Assembly: GCF_029223195.1 (NCBI RefSeq)
Contig: NZ_JARHUF010000016.1
Coordinates: forward strand, 52,049-103,089
Length of the DNA: 51,041 nt
DNA from: Vibrio sp. CAU 1672
GTDB taxonomy: Bacteria > Pseudomonadota > Gammaproteobacteria > Enterobacterales > Vibrionaceae
Direction: 5' to 3'
The notes beneath the pieces are model-generated. The model was given only the letters and a program-made list of their open reading frames with translations. It ran no database searches and was not told where the DNA came from. Below, one piece after another: positions 20,149-29,130 of this stretch. The position numbers and the translations under genes were made by a program. Within the stretch, counting starts at the first letter, position 1; every line of letters begins with the position of its first letter.

Positions 20149-20164
20149 TGTGATCCAGTTCTGA
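20149..20164 (+). promoter_or_regulatory. CRP-like site 1 upstream of the small porin gene
   Basis: TGTGA-TCCAGT-TCTGA has a perfect left half-site and a partial right one. Its complement contains AACTGGATCAC, the same core seen in the site upstream of chitobiase. Confidence 0.4.
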
Positions 20165-20212
20165 TTGTTTTTTATTGATAGAAAAGATATTAGCCGCAAG
20201 AAATAAGCTCAG

Positions 20213-20228
20213 TGTGATACAGGTCAGT
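20213..20228 (+). promoter_or_regulatory. CRP-like site 2 upstream of the small porin gene
   Basis: TGTGA-TACAGG-TCAGT has a perfect left half-site and 3 of 5 matches on the right. It lies 64 bases from site 1. Confidence 0.4.
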
Positions 20229-20350
20229 TTTGGCTGGTATTTTACTTCATATAACATGCGTTTGATCACATTTTGTTTTTTTGAGGAGTTTTGAGATAAA
20301 GAAGTATGTCTTTGTATTTTAAGTGTATTTTCTTAGTGTTGGTGTGGTGA

Positions 20351-20366
20351 TTTGAACAAGATCACT
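20351..20366 (+). promoter_or_regulatory. CRP-like site 3 upstream of the small porin gene
   Basis: TTTGA-ACAAGA-TCACT matches TGTGA-N6-TCACA at 8 of 10 positions. It shares its outer bases with the element at 17263-17278. It lies 151 bases before the porin start. The whole gap 20137-20517 is AT-rich and otherwise empty. Confidence 0.5.
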
Positions 20367-20517
20367 ATTTAAATCGATTTATTTTTCATTGCGAATTAAA
20401 TCGAGCAGTATTGCCAACGCCACCAAGGCACACCAAATGATGCGTTGGCGGGGAGGTGATTATCCAACATCCCGGCGCATAACATGAATGAACAAAAGCA
20501 GTATTAAGGCAGTAATT

Positions 20518-21204
20518 ATGAAAAACACTTTCGTCCTAAGTGCACTATCTCTTGTTTTCGCTTCGAGCGCGTTTGCTGGCTCTTCGTACGTGACCGGTAA
20601 CCTGCAGTTTCACTCTGATGATCTGCATGGATCTGAAGTCACTTCTACGTTAGAGGCAGGTCATACTTTTGAAAACAGCCTAGGCGGTCTGACGGTCTAC
20701 ACAGAGTTTGACGGTATCCAGATTGGTGAGTTGACCACGGAACGTCAAACCTTGCCTGGTGGCGAGATCACCAACGGTTCTTCGTCTAATCCATATATTA
20801 CCGTGGGTGGTGAGCAGTCATTTTCTATCAATGATAATTTGTGGGTTGCAGCCGGTTACCAGCATCTGTTGCATGAAGGGGAGTCAATCCAGTACCGTCC
20901 ACTGGTTAAAATCGGTTACAACTTCGATAACGGCCTGTCTATCAGCAACCGCACCCGTGCCCACATCGACGCGACCGATGCGGATGCAAAAACCGACTAC
21001 CGGATGGACAACCGTATTGCTTATACCGTGAATGATGAACTGAGCCTGAGCTACAACAACGTATACATGCTGGAGGCCGAAGTGATGGATCATGAGCTGC
21101 GTGCCACCTGGACGCGCAACGGTGTTCAGCCTTACTTCGAGATCCGTAACCAGGCTGACAATGAGAACACGGCATTGGTGTTTGGCGCGGCTTACGGCTT
21201 CTGA
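20518..21204 (+). CDS. Small outer-membrane beta-barrel porin (KdgM/OmpG-like)
   Basis: A 228-residue protein with a signal peptide of 20 residues (ending SSAFA-GSS). Alternating polar/aromatic strands run throughout and it ends in a C-terminal Phe (AAYGF), as expected of an outer-membrane barrel. The length and strand pattern fit the 12-strand KdgM/NanC type that passes acidic or modified oligosaccharides, but I cannot assign a substrate. Its place after chitobiase and its CRP-like sites suggest uptake of amino-sugar oligomers. The start at 20518 is preferred over an upstream Met at 20488 because the signal peptide begins there. Confidence 0.75.
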   Translation: MKNTFVLSALSLVFASSAFAGSSYVTGNLQFHSDDLHGSEVTSTLEAGHTFENSLGGLTVYTEFDGIQIGELTTERQTLPGGEITNGSSSNPYITVGGEQSFSINDNLWVAAGYQHLLHEGESIQYRPLVKIGYNFDNGLSISNRTRAHIDATDADAKTDYRMDNRIAYTVNDELSLSYNNVYMLEAEVMDHELRATWTRNGVQPYFEIRNQADNENTALVFGAAYGF

Positions 21205-21231
21205 TTCGTCAGTTAACCGTCCATGTACTGC

Positions 21232-21256
21232 AAAAGCCCAGTAATGCTGGGCTTTT
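21232..21256. terminator. Bidirectional Rho-independent terminator between the porin and DUF411 genes
   Basis: A stem AAAAGCCCAG/CTGGGCTTTT with loop TAATG, with A-run and T-run on either side. It can end both the plus-strand porin gene and the minus-strand copA-DUF411 unit. Confidence 0.88.
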
Positions 21257-21260
21257 TGAT

Positions 21261-21710
21261 TTATTTATCGTTACCTTTATGATGGCGATACTCGTATACC
21301 TGGCCTTCCTCGTTGAAGGCATAGACGGTGTAGCTGTCTCTTTTTTCTCCATACTCCATACCGGGGGAGCCCATCGGCATTCCAGGCACGGCTAAGCCTT
21401 TGGCATTACGTGGTGGGTTGGCTAAAAACGCCTTGATATCTTGTGCCGGGATGTGGCCTTCAAACAGGTAACCGTCTATTTCGGCGGTGTGGCATGAGTA
21501 GAGCTGGGTATTGGTTAAACCCAGTTGGCGTTTTATCGCGTTCATGTCCTCATGGTGCTTTTCTTTGACGGTAAAACCGTTCTCTTCCATATGCTTGGTC
21601 CATTCGCCACAACAGCCACAATAGGGGGATTTGTGGTTAATCACATCGGCGGCCAGTACGTTGGCCGATGTGGTGGCCAGCATCGTCAGGATCACACACT
21701 TCAATTTCAT
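21261..21710 (-). CDS. DUF411 family periplasmic metal-binding protein
   Basis: A 149-residue protein with a signal peptide (cleavage near ANVLA-ADV). The DUF411 core starts SPYCGCCGEWTKHM, with a CxxC-type cluster likely to bind copper, and later shows SCHTAEIDGYLFEGHIP and GMPMGSPGME. DUF411 genes are commonly found beside copper-efflux genes. Here it follows copA by about 20 bases on the same strand, so it is probably in the same CueR-controlled unit. The start at 21710 has GAGGA upstream; an ATG at 21725 is possible. Confidence 0.88.
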   Translation of the reverse strand: MKLKCVILTMLATTSANVLAADVINHKSPYCGCCGEWTKHMEENGFTVKEKHHEDMNAIKRQLGLTNTQLYSCHTAEIDGYLFEGHIPAQDIKAFLANPPRNAKGLAVPGMPMGSPGMEYGEKRDSYTVYAFNEEGQVYEYRHHKGNDK

Positions 21711-21729
21711 AATATCCTCAATCATCAGG

Positions 21730-24432
21730 TTATTTTACTGAAAACAATCGCAGTCTATTTGCGTTACTCACCACCGTAATGGAAGACAGGGCCATGGCCG
21801 CGCCTGCGACAACCGGACTGAGCAGGAATCCAAAGGCCGGGTAGAGTACGCCGGCAGCAATCGGAATTCCCAGTGAGTTATAGACAAATGCGCCGAACAG
21901 GTTTTGCTTCATGTTCTTAAGTGTGGCACGAGATAGCTCAATTGCATGCATCACGGCCATAGGTGACGTGTTGAGAATCGTCATTTGTGCGCTTTCAATC
22001 GCCACATCGCTGCCACTGCCCATCGCAATCCCGAGATCTGCGAGGGCAAGGGCGGGGGCATCGTTAATGCCGTCACCCACCATAGCGACGGTGCGGCCTT
22101 GTGACTGAAAGTGTTGTATATGCTGGGCTTTTTCATCCGGCATTACCTGGGCTATCACCTGATGGATGCCGGTTGCTCGACCGATAGCATCCGCTACATG
22201 TTGGTTATCACCCGTTAGCATCACGGTGTGAATGCCTTGTGCGCTTAATGCTGAGATCGCTTGTCTGGCATCGGCTTTGATCGGATCGGCAATGGCAATC
22301 ACGCCAATCAACTGCTGATCCAATGCCACCGCTACCGGTGTCCACGCGTTACTGACGCATTCGCCAAGCGCAACGTCTAACCCGCTGGTGTCGATTTGCT
22401 CTGCCTGCATCAACTGCAGCGATCCAATCAGCAGTGGCTGCTGCTGGTAACGGGCTGAAATGCCACGCCCGCGAATGTTCTCAAATTTTTCCAGAGTGAC
22501 TTCTTCAGCGTTGTGCTGAAGGGCAAAATCGCATATCGCTTTAGCCAACGGGTGTTCGGACTGGCGCTCGGCTGCATAAGCCAACGCTACCAGTTCTGAC
22601 TGGCTGGTGGCATGGGTGAAGATTTGCTGTACTACCGGTTTGCCCTGGGTCAGGGTGCCGGTTTTGTCAAACACCACGGTATCGATTTTGCTCGCCAATT
22701 GCAGTGCATCTGCATCTTTAATTAGTATCCCCAGCTCGGCAGCCTTGCCAATACCAACGGTAACCGATAACGGGGTAGCCAAACCCAGTGCACACGGGCA
22801 GGCAATGATAAGTACGGTGGTCGTGACCACCAGCATATAGCTGGCTTTGGGTTCCGGGCCTACCGCAAACCACACCAGGGCTGCGAGGATAGCAATGCCG
22901 ACAACGACAGGTACAAATACCGCTGAAATCTGATCGGCCAGTTTGGCTATCGCGGGTTTACTACTTTGGGCTGAGCGGACCATACGGATGATGCGCGCCA
23001 GCATGGTATTTGCGCCGATGCCGGTTGCTTCGACGACCAAAGCGCCATCGGTGTTGAGAGTGCCGGCAGCGACCTGAGCGCCCTCAGATTTTAAGACCGG
23101 AACCGGTTCACCGGTTAGCATCGATTCATCGATATAAGATTCACCTTGTACTACCACGGCGTCAACCGGCACTTTTTCTCCCGGTTTTATCCGCAGCTGC
23201 ATGCCCAGCGTGATCTGTTCTACCGCAATGTTGCTATCCCCTTGCGCGGTGATCACGGTTGCCTGTTGTGGCTGCAGGTTGATCAATGCTTGTAACGAGC
23301 GGGTGGTGTTCGTTTTGGCTTTCGCTTCGATATAGTGGCCAAGTGAAATCAAGCCAATGATCATGGCACTGGCTTCAAAATAGACATGGCGTGAAGCGGG
23401 AGGAAACCATTCGGGGAACACCACCACCAGCATTGAGTAGAGCCAGGCTGCACCGGTGCCCAACGCGACCAGGGTATCCATGGTCGCACGCTTATGCCGC
23501 GCAGCCTGCCAGGCATTGGTATAAAAAAGCCTGCCGGCCGTCGCCAGCAGTAACAGACAGATCATGCCAACCACGCCCCATACCAGTTGGTCATTGGCAT
23601 GGCGGATCATCATGTTGCCACCCGCGATGCCCCAGAGCATCAGAGGTGCGCCGACGACCAAACCGGCAATCGCATCCAGCCGGAAGCGCTTTTGCTGCGC
23701 TTGTTGCTGCCGGGCCTGTTTTTCTTGCTGGGTTGATGCATCTTGCAGAACCTCTGCCTGGTATCCTGCTTGCTGTACAGCGTCAGCCAGAGCCTGGCGT
23801 ACGGCGTCAGAATCTTTAACGGCAAACACCAACGCACTTTGCTCCGCCAGGTTTACCTGAGCTTTTTCAACGCCTTGTACTTGATTCAGTGCTTTTTCAA
23901 CTGAGGCAACACAGCTAGCACAGGTCATTCCCTGGATCAGCAACTGTAATTGCACTGCCGCTGGCGGTACGGGTTGAACGGGTTCTGAGTCAGCACTAGT
24001 CCCCTGGGTTTGGCTGGCCGTTTGCTCGGGGGTATCTGTCTCCGTTTGAGGCGTGGCTGTTGCGCTAAAGCCCAGAGAGGCGACAAGCTTGGTAACCTGT
24101 TGTTCAGTAAGCAGGGTTTTCACCGTAAGCTGAGTCGTCGATGCCTCAAAAGTAATCACTTGATTGTTACTGGCCAGTAAAGCGGTCAGTTTTTTCACGC
24201 AGCCAGCGCAGTTAAGCCCGCTCAGCTGCAAATCATAGTGATAGCCAGCGGTATAACCCAACGACTCGATGGTTTGGATAACCGAAGGGAGTGAGGAGTC
24301 AGTGAGCAGCTCAACGCTAGTTGGTGACAGCGCCTGAATGTCCATTTTGTGGTTGGCGTGTAACGCGCGCGCTACTTTTTTTGCGCATCCCATGCAGTTG
24401 AGCCCTGACATGGGAACCAAGAATCGGTGCAT
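21730..24432 (-). CDS. copA: Copper-exporting P1B-type ATPase CopA
   Basis: A 900-residue inner-membrane pump that exports Cu(I) from the cytosol. There are three N-terminal heavy-metal domains, with Cys pairs at 13/16 (GLNCMGC), 75/78 (GLNCAGC) and 171/174 (GMTCASC). A Gln/Pro/Thr-rich linker (about 125-160) separates the second and third. Membrane helices follow. The TGE loop is at 440-442, the CPC transport motif at 545-547, phosphorylated Asp589 in DKTGT, and the GDGINDAP hinge near the end. E. coli CopA has two metal domains, so this is a longer N-terminus. The promoter carries a CueR box. Confidence 0.97.
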   Translation of the reverse strand: MHRFLVPMSGLNCMGCAKKVARALHANHKMDIQALSPTSVELLTDSSLPSVIQTIESLGYTAGYHYDLQLSGLNCAGCVKKLTALLASNNQVITFEASTTQLTVKTLLTEQQVTKLVASLGFSATATPQTETDTPEQTASQTQGTSADSEPVQPVPPAAVQLQLLIQGMTCASCVASVEKALNQVQGVEKAQVNLAEQSALVFAVKDSDAVRQALADAVQQAGYQAEVLQDASTQQEKQARQQQAQQKRFRLDAIAGLVVGAPLMLWGIAGGNMMIRHANDQLVWGVVGMICLLLLATAGRLFYTNAWQAARHKRATMDTLVALGTGAAWLYSMLVVVFPEWFPPASRHVYFEASAMIIGLISLGHYIEAKAKTNTTRSLQALINLQPQQATVITAQGDSNIAVEQITLGMQLRIKPGEKVPVDAVVVQGESYIDESMLTGEPVPVLKSEGAQVAAGTLNTDGALVVEATGIGANTMLARIIRMVRSAQSSKPAIAKLADQISAVFVPVVVGIAILAALVWFAVGPEPKASYMLVVTTTVLIIACPCALGLATPLSVTVGIGKAAELGILIKDADALQLASKIDTVVFDKTGTLTQGKPVVQQIFTHATSQSELVALAYAAERQSEHPLAKAICDFALQHNAEEVTLEKFENIRGRGISARYQQQPLLIGSLQLMQAEQIDTSGLDVALGECVSNAWTPVAVALDQQLIGVIAIADPIKADARQAISALSAQGIHTVMLTGDNQHVADAIGRATGIHQVIAQVMPDEKAQHIQHFQSQGRTVAMVGDGINDAPALALADLGIAMGSGSDVAIESAQMTILNTSPMAVMHAIELSRATLKNMKQNLFGAFVYNSLGIPIAAGVLYPAFGFLLSPVVAGAAMALSSITVVSNANRLRLFSVK

Positions 24433-24467
24433 AGTCTCTATCTCTCCTGATCATTCGTCATGTAGTG

Positions 24468-24498
24468 AGGATAAACCTTCCCGCAAGGGGAAGGTCAA
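24468..24498 (-). promoter_or_regulatory. CueR-type copper promoter of copA
   Basis: On the minus strand, TTGACC (-35) and TATCCT (-10) are separated by 19 bases. This over-long spacer is typical of MerR-family promoters. The spacer carries the palindrome CCTTCCC-N5-GGGAAGG (24476-24494), nearly the same as the E. coli copA CueR operator. The cueR gene itself is not in this window. Confidence 0.92.
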
Positions 24499-24913
24499 GT
24501 TTAAGTGTGTGCGCTACAAATTCGTTAAAATGCTTACAGCAAAGGGAGGATTTGACGATTTTTCATGCGAGTCACTTCATGGTTTTTTTGTTAGTTTTAT
24601 AAAGTTCCGTAAAAGCCTCTAAAGTGGCTGTGATTTAGTTCTAAATCTTAAGCCTGTTTGAATGTTTTTTTCCTATTACGAGCTGAAATTGACGTTTTTT
24701 TTGTTTTTTATTTAATTTATGTTGTTGATTTTAATTGCTTTATTTAAATTTTGATTTGTTTATTTTGAAGCGGCTCAATTTGCCTGCCGAGAAGTTTTTT
24801 TAATCGAAAAAAGTTTGGGATATTGGCCCTGTCCACACATTGTTTCAAGTTCCTGTAATGTCCTAGTTAGCGAATTTGAAAATGGAAAAAACAAAAAAAT
24901 ATAGGGGTTTAAA
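24499..24913. other. Divergent intergenic region copA / chiP
   Basis: About 415 bases, strongly AT-rich between 24650 and 24800, with long T-runs. It holds the CRP-like site at 24629-24644 and the chiP leader, whose ribosome site is AGGGG before the ATG. I saw no clear RNA gene. The long leader would be a plausible target for small-RNA control, but nothing in the sequence proves it. Confidence 0.45.
24629..24644 (+). promoter_or_regulatory. CRP-like site upstream of chiP
   Basis: TGTGA-TTTAGT-TCTAA has a perfect left half-site and a weak right half. It has the same half-site bias as the element at 20149. It lies about 270 bases before the chiP start. Confidence 0.35.
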
Positions 24914-26035
24914 ATGTCTTACCTAAAGAAAAGCCTACTTGCTACTGCAATCACAAGCATGATGTTCAGTGGTGCAGCTTTTGCTGATGGCTCAAATAGT
25001 GATGCAGCGAAAGAGTACCTAACTAAAGACTCTTTCTCTTATGAAGTTTACGGCATTATCGCGATGCAGGCCGCGTACCGCGATTACGATTCTGGTAGCA
25101 AAGCAACTGACGACGATTTGGGCGGCATGCAGCTAAACAACGAATCACGTATCGGCTTCCGTGGTAAAAAACAATTCGCTAACTTTGAACCAACGTTCAT
25201 TTGGCAAATCGAAGGTGGCTACGTAGACCCAAGCTTCGGTGGTGAAGGGGCAGGTCTTGGTGAGCGTGACACATTCGTAGGTTTTGAAAGTGCTTCTTGG
25301 GGTCAAGTTCGTCTAGGTCGCGTACTAACTCCAATGTACGAGTTGGTTGACTGGCCGGCATCTAACCCAGGTCTAGGCGACGTTTACGACTGGGGTGGTG
25401 CTATCGGTGGTGCGAAATACCAAGACCGTCAATCAAACACTATCCGTTGGGACTCTCCAATGTACGCTGACAAGTTCTCTATCGACGCTGCAGTTGGCGC
25501 AGGTGATAAAGCTGGTCTAGGTGAAGGCGATGATTACTGGGGCGGTATCGCGGCTCACTACAAGTTAGGTCCACTACAACTGGATGCAGCTTACGAAGGT
25601 AACCGCAACATTGAAGCTGAAGGTCAAATTTGGGATAACAACACGTACCTAGTTGGTGTTCAAGGTTGGTTTGAGAACGGTATTTCTTTCTTCGCTCAAT
25701 ACAAATACATGGAAGCTGATGCAAGCAACGGTGTAAACGAGAAGCAAGATGCAATGTCTGCAGGTCTGATGTACACAACCGGTGATTGGCAGTACAAACT
25801 TGGTTACGCAGCTAACTTTGACCTAGAACGTGACGGTAAGACAATCGACAACACTGCTGATGATGTACTATCTGCACAGATCATGTACTTCGTAGACCCA
25901 TCTGCAGTAATTTACGCTCGTGCACGTACACTAGACTTCGGTGACGGTGCGTCTCAATTAGACAAACCTGCTAATGCACGTTGGAAGTCAGCTGACTACA
26001 ACGAGTTCTCTATAGGTGTTGAATACTACTTCTAA
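24914..26035 (+). CDS. chiP: Chitoporin ChiP
   Basis: A 373-residue outer-membrane porin for chitooligosaccharides. The signal peptide ends at residue 24 (GAAFA-DGS). The mature protein closely follows the V. harveyi chitoporin that I know from the literature, with N-terminal DGxNSDAAKEYLTKDS. The pore-mouth Trp that binds chitohexaose (mature residue 136) is present as Trp160 of the precursor in DVYDWGGAIGG. It ends in Phe (EYYF). It supplies substrates to the periplasmic chitobiase encoded nearby. Codon choice is that of a highly expressed gene. A terminator follows. Confidence 0.96.
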   Translation: MSYLKKSLLATAITSMMFSGAAFADGSNSDAAKEYLTKDSFSYEVYGIIAMQAAYRDYDSGSKATDDDLGGMQLNNESRIGFRGKKQFANFEPTFIWQIEGGYVDPSFGGEGAGLGERDTFVGFESASWGQVRLGRVLTPMYELVDWPASNPGLGDVYDWGGAIGGAKYQDRQSNTIRWDSPMYADKFSIDAAVGAGDKAGLGEGDDYWGGIAAHYKLGPLQLDAAYEGNRNIEAEGQIWDNNTYLVGVQGWFENGISFFAQYKYMEADASNGVNEKQDAMSAGLMYTTGDWQYKLGYAANFDLERDGKTIDNTADDVLSAQIMYFVDPSAVIYARARTLDFGDGASQLDKPANARWKSADYNEFSIGVEYYF

Positions 26036-26047
26036 TATCGAAGCAGA

Positions 26048-26071
26048 AAAAAGGGCGGAAACGCCCTTTTT
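26048..26071 (+). terminator. Rho-independent terminator after chiP
   Basis: A stem AAGGGCG/CGCCCTT with a GAAA tetraloop and flanking A-run and T-run, 13 bases after the chiP stop. Confidence 0.9.
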
Positions 26072-26158
26072 GTCTTGATACTTATTCACATAAGTCATTG
26101 GAGTAACGATCCTGTTAGTTTCAGTGGCTTATCTAAACTGGTATATAACGAGAAAACC

Positions 26159-26755
26159 ATGATTAATAAAACAACCACCCTATTAGGACTTTATGCAATC
26201 CTCTCTGCGCCGGCATTTGCTGCTCAACTGACTCTGCAAACTGAATTGGTTCCTCGCGTTCTCAACGGTGAGTTCGTCTATCCTGAGTGGGTCTCTGACA
26301 ACAACGGCATCAAAGTAGAAGATGGTGCAAACCAACTGGCCGTGACAGTAGGTCAAATTGTGTTTGAAGACGGCAAACGCCGTAAGTTTGATTCACAGCC
26401 GCTTTTGCTAGAGTTCGACGCCCCGAAAGACGCGGAGCTAACGCTGACATACAATAAGTTCCGCACTATTGAAGAAGCCAAGGCTTTTGAAATGGCCCCT
26501 AAGTTGACGTTAAAAGATGCTAGCGGCAAAGACGTTAAGTTCTCGATGGTTCAACTTCGCAAAGGTGGTTTACAAGGTTTCCGCGACTACGAGCGTGAAG
26601 TGGCTGACTATAATCAAGCGATGAATAAGCAAACGACAAAAGCGAGCATTGCTGCCTCTCCTGCGGTTACGAAAACGCTGAAAGAGTCGTTCAATGATCT
26701 AAGCCGCGAAGAGCAGCAAGAGTTCATGCAATGGGCAATGCGTAACCTGAAGTAA
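26159..26755 (+). CDS. DUF2057 (YccT-like) exported protein
   Basis: A 198-residue protein with a signal peptide (cleavage near APAFA-AQL). The N-terminal part resembles the DUF2057/YccT family: short beta strands, then PLLLEFDAPKDAELTLTYNKF and a C-terminal charged helix. YccT of enteric bacteria limits curli assembly, but that role cannot be assumed here. The frame opens at 26075, inside the chiP terminator spacer; the ATG at 26159 begins the signal peptide. It stands between chiP and gltX with its own upstream gap of about 90 bases. Confidence 0.8.
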   Translation: MINKTTTLLGLYAILSAPAFAAQLTLQTELVPRVLNGEFVYPEWVSDNNGIKVEDGANQLAVTVGQIVFEDGKRRKFDSQPLLLEFDAPKDAELTLTYNKFRTIEEAKAFEMAPKLTLKDASGKDVKFSMVQLRKGGLQGFRDYEREVADYNQAMNKQTTKASIAASPAVTKTLKESFNDLSREEQQEFMQWAMRNLK

Positions 26756-26949
26756 TCCGGTTTTCTTTTTTTATATAAGCTCTCTATAGCGATAACGGTT
26801 CTCTGGCAATCATCGTACTTAAGAGATAAATCAAAGGGCAGTATCGTGTTCGGTGGCTGCCTGTTTTTATTTCTGGAGTTAAACCACAAGGAAGGATTGT
26901 AGTATTGACTTACGGTGGTAAAATGTCGCCACTTTTATCCTTGACATTA

Positions 26950-26969
26950 CAACGAGAGCCTTCTCGTTG
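26950..26969 (+). repeat. Hairpin in the gltX leader
   Basis: A perfect 8-bp inverted repeat CAACGAGA/TCTCGTTG with a GCCT loop, ending 23 bases before the gltX start codon. There is no T-run, so it is not a terminator. It may be a leader-RNA structure or protein site; the role is unknown. Confidence 0.5.
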
Positions 26970-26992
26970 CTCATTATCCCTAAGGAACTCAA

Positions 26993-28420
26993 ATGACGGT
27001 TAAAACTCGTTTTGCTCCTAGCCCGACAGGCTACCTTCACGTTGGTGGTGCACGTACTGCACTTTACTCTTGGTTATATGCGAAAAATCAGGGCGGTGAA
27101 TTCGTTCTGCGTATTGAAGATACTGACCTTGAGCGTAACTCTCAGGAAGCGGTTGATGCGATCCTAGAAGGTATGGAATGGCTGGGTCTTGAGTGGAACG
27201 AAGGGCCTTACTTCCAAACTCAACGTTTTGATCGTTACAACGAGATGGTTGATAAGCTACTGGCTGAAGACAAAGCATACAAGTGTTATGCATCTAGAGA
27301 GCTGCTGGACGAAGTGCGTGCAGAGCAAGAAGCAAACAAAGAAATGCCTCGTTACGACGCAAACCATCCAAAAATTAAAGCGGCCAATGAAGCGGCAAAA
27401 GATGGCGATCCATGCGTTATCCGTTTCCGTAACCCGAAAGAAGGCAGCGTAGTATTTGATGACCAAATCCGTGGTCGCATCGAAATCCGTAACGACCAAA
27501 TGGATGATCTGATCATTCGTCGTACTGACGGTTCTCCAACCTACAACTTCTGCGTAGTGGTTGACGACTGGGACATGGGCATCACTCACGTTGTACGTGG
27601 TGAAGACCATATCAACAATACACCTCGTCAGATCAATATCTACGAAGCACTAGGTGCACCAGTACCAACATTCGCACACTGTGCAATGATCCTGGGTGAT
27701 GACGGTGCGAAACTGTCTAAGCGCCACGGCGCAGTATCGGTAATGCAGTACCGCGATATGGGTTACCTACCAGCAGCACTAAACAACTACCTGGTACGTC
27801 TTGGTTGGTCTCACGGTGACCAAGAGATCTTCACTCAAGAAGAGATGATCAACCTATTTAGCCTAAACGCAGTATCTAAGTCAGCGTCTGCATTCAACAC
27901 TGACAAACTGCAATGGTTGAACAACCACTACATCAAAAACTCAGATCCAGCGTACGTTGCCGAGCACCTACAATGGCACCTGGAACAGCAAAAACTGGAC
28001 GTAACTAACGGTCCTGCTATCACTGAAGTGATCAAGCTGGTTGGTGAGCGTTGCAACACACTTGTTGAGCTAGCTGAGCAAATCCGTTACTTCTACGAAG
28101 ATTTCGCTGAGTTTGAAGCGGGTGCGGCGAAGAAACACCTGCGTGGCGTGGCAAAAGGCCCTCTGGAGCTTGCTCTGGCGAAAGCAGAAGTGCTGACTGA
28201 GTGGACGACAGCGAACATTAAAGATGGCGTTATCGCCGCTGTGTGTGAAGAGCTGGAAATCGGCATGGGCAAAATCGGTATGCCTCTGCGCGTAGCTGTA
28301 ACCGGCGGCGGTCAGTCTCCTTCTGTTGACGCAGTGATGGAACTGATTGGTAAAGAGCGCTGTGTTGCGCGCATCAAGATGGCACTTGAGTTCATTGCTG
28401 AGCGTGAAGCCAACGCTTAA
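26993..28420 (+). CDS. gltX: Glutamate--tRNA ligase
   Basis: A 475-residue class I aminoacyl-tRNA synthetase that charges tRNA(Glu). The HIGH-type motif is [12 protein letters not shown] (residues 8-19) and the KMSKS-type motif KLSKR is at 240-244. The C-terminal anticodon-binding helices are complete. Glu-tRNA(Glu) made here is also the substrate of HemA, encoded in this window. Codon use is strongly biased toward abundant codons. A perfect terminator follows. Confidence 0.98.
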   Translation: MTVKTRFAPSPTGYLHVGGARTALYSWLYAKNQGGEFVLRIEDTDLERNSQEAVDAILEGMEWLGLEWNEGPYFQTQRFDRYNEMVDKLLAEDKAYKCYASRELLDEVRAEQEANKEMPRYDANHPKIKAANEAAKDGDPCVIRFRNPKEGSVVFDDQIRGRIEIRNDQMDDLIIRRTDGSPTYNFCVVVDDWDMGITHVVRGEDHINNTPRQINIYEALGAPVPTFAHCAMILGDDGAKLSKRHGAVSVMQYRDMGYLPAALNNYLVRLGWSHGDQEIFTQEEMINLFSLNAVSKSASAFNTDKLQWLNNHYIKNSDPAYVAEHLQWHLEQQKLDVTNGPAITEVIKLVGERCNTLVELAEQIRYFYEDFAEFEAGAAKKHLRGVAKGPLELALAKAEVLTEWTTANIKDGVIAAVCEELEIGMGKIGMPLRVAVTGGGQSPSVDAVMELIGKERCVARIKMALEFIAEREANA

Positions 28421-28450
28421 ACCGTGTTAATTTGTTATTAATTATGTGCC

Positions 28451-28480
28451 AAAGCCGCAGTGTCTACTGCGGCTTTTTTT
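28451..28480 (+). terminator. Rho-independent terminator after gltX
   Basis: A perfect 11-bp stem AAAGCCGCAGT/ACTGCGGCTTT with loop GTCT, then a T-run. Confidence 0.92.
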
Positions 28481-28526
28481 GTGCTTACTGGTCGCTATTT
28501 GCGGCTCATTTCGCAGAATTTAGCCA

Positions 28527-28566
28527 GATTAATAAAAGTTAATCTAAGCCTAAGCCGATGTTAATC
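28527..28566 (+). promoter_or_regulatory. Possible operator upstream of the broken PTS gene
   Basis: An inverted repeat GATTAA-N5-GTTAATC (28527-28544) is followed by a second direct copy GTTAATC at 28560-28566. The two GTTAATC copies start 22 bases apart, two helical turns. A similar inverted repeat lies at 30781-30798. The binding protein is unknown; an OmpR-family regulator would fit phased direct repeats. Confidence 0.35.
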
Positions 28567-28662
28567 CTTCACTTTGTACTCTTGATGCCAGTCGTCAGTT
28601 GATGGCGTGTGTATTAACCGCCAACGATTGACCAATAAAACATCATCAATAAGGGGTGAAAA

Positions 28663-29130
28663 GTGAATATTCTTGGATATCTTCAAAAAGTCGGCAAGGC
28701 CTTGATGGTCCCGATCGCTGTCCTGCCGACCGGTGGCTTAATGTTGGGGCTGGGTTATGCTCTCGATCCAAGTGGCTGGGGGGCTAACAGTGCTCTTGCG
28801 ACAATTTTGGTGTATGGCGGTAAAGGTATTATGGATAACCAGGCGTGGCTGTTTGCTGTGGGCGTCGCGTATGGTTTGGCCAAAGACAACAATGGTGCGG
28901 CGGCGCTGGCCGGGTTACTGGGGTTACTGATAGTTCAGATGGTGGTCGGCAATATTGCGGTTATATCGCAAATTACCGGCGTTCCCGTTGAGCAGATGAG
29001 CCAGTCTCAGGTGGTGGCCTCCGGTGCGGCGGTGAGCGCGTTTACCGGGATTTTAATGGGGATGGTTGCCGCCACTTTGTATAATCGTTTTCATAATATC
29101 CAGTTGCCGGCTGAAATGGCTTGCTGCTGA
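28663..29130 (+). pseudogene. PTS glucose/N-acetylglucosamine-family EIIC, 3'-truncated
   Basis: This holds the first 149 or so residues of a sugar PTS membrane subunit (EIIC), with the family start LQKVGKALMVPIAVLP. The sequence stays family-like up to NRFHNIQLP, where the conserved continuation into the rest of EIIC and the EIIB domain is missing. After about 29109 it runs into the reversed tail of a histidine kinase gene and stops within six foreign codons. The GTG start with AAGGGG upstream is intact. It cannot form a working permease. A GlcNAc PTS gene after gltX is usual in related vibrios. Confidence 0.85.

Noticed and set aside
26941..26979. TTGACA before gltX as a -35 box
   Set aside because: No -10 hexamer at 16-18 bases; the nearest TATA-like sequence is about 24 bases away and the hairpin lies between.
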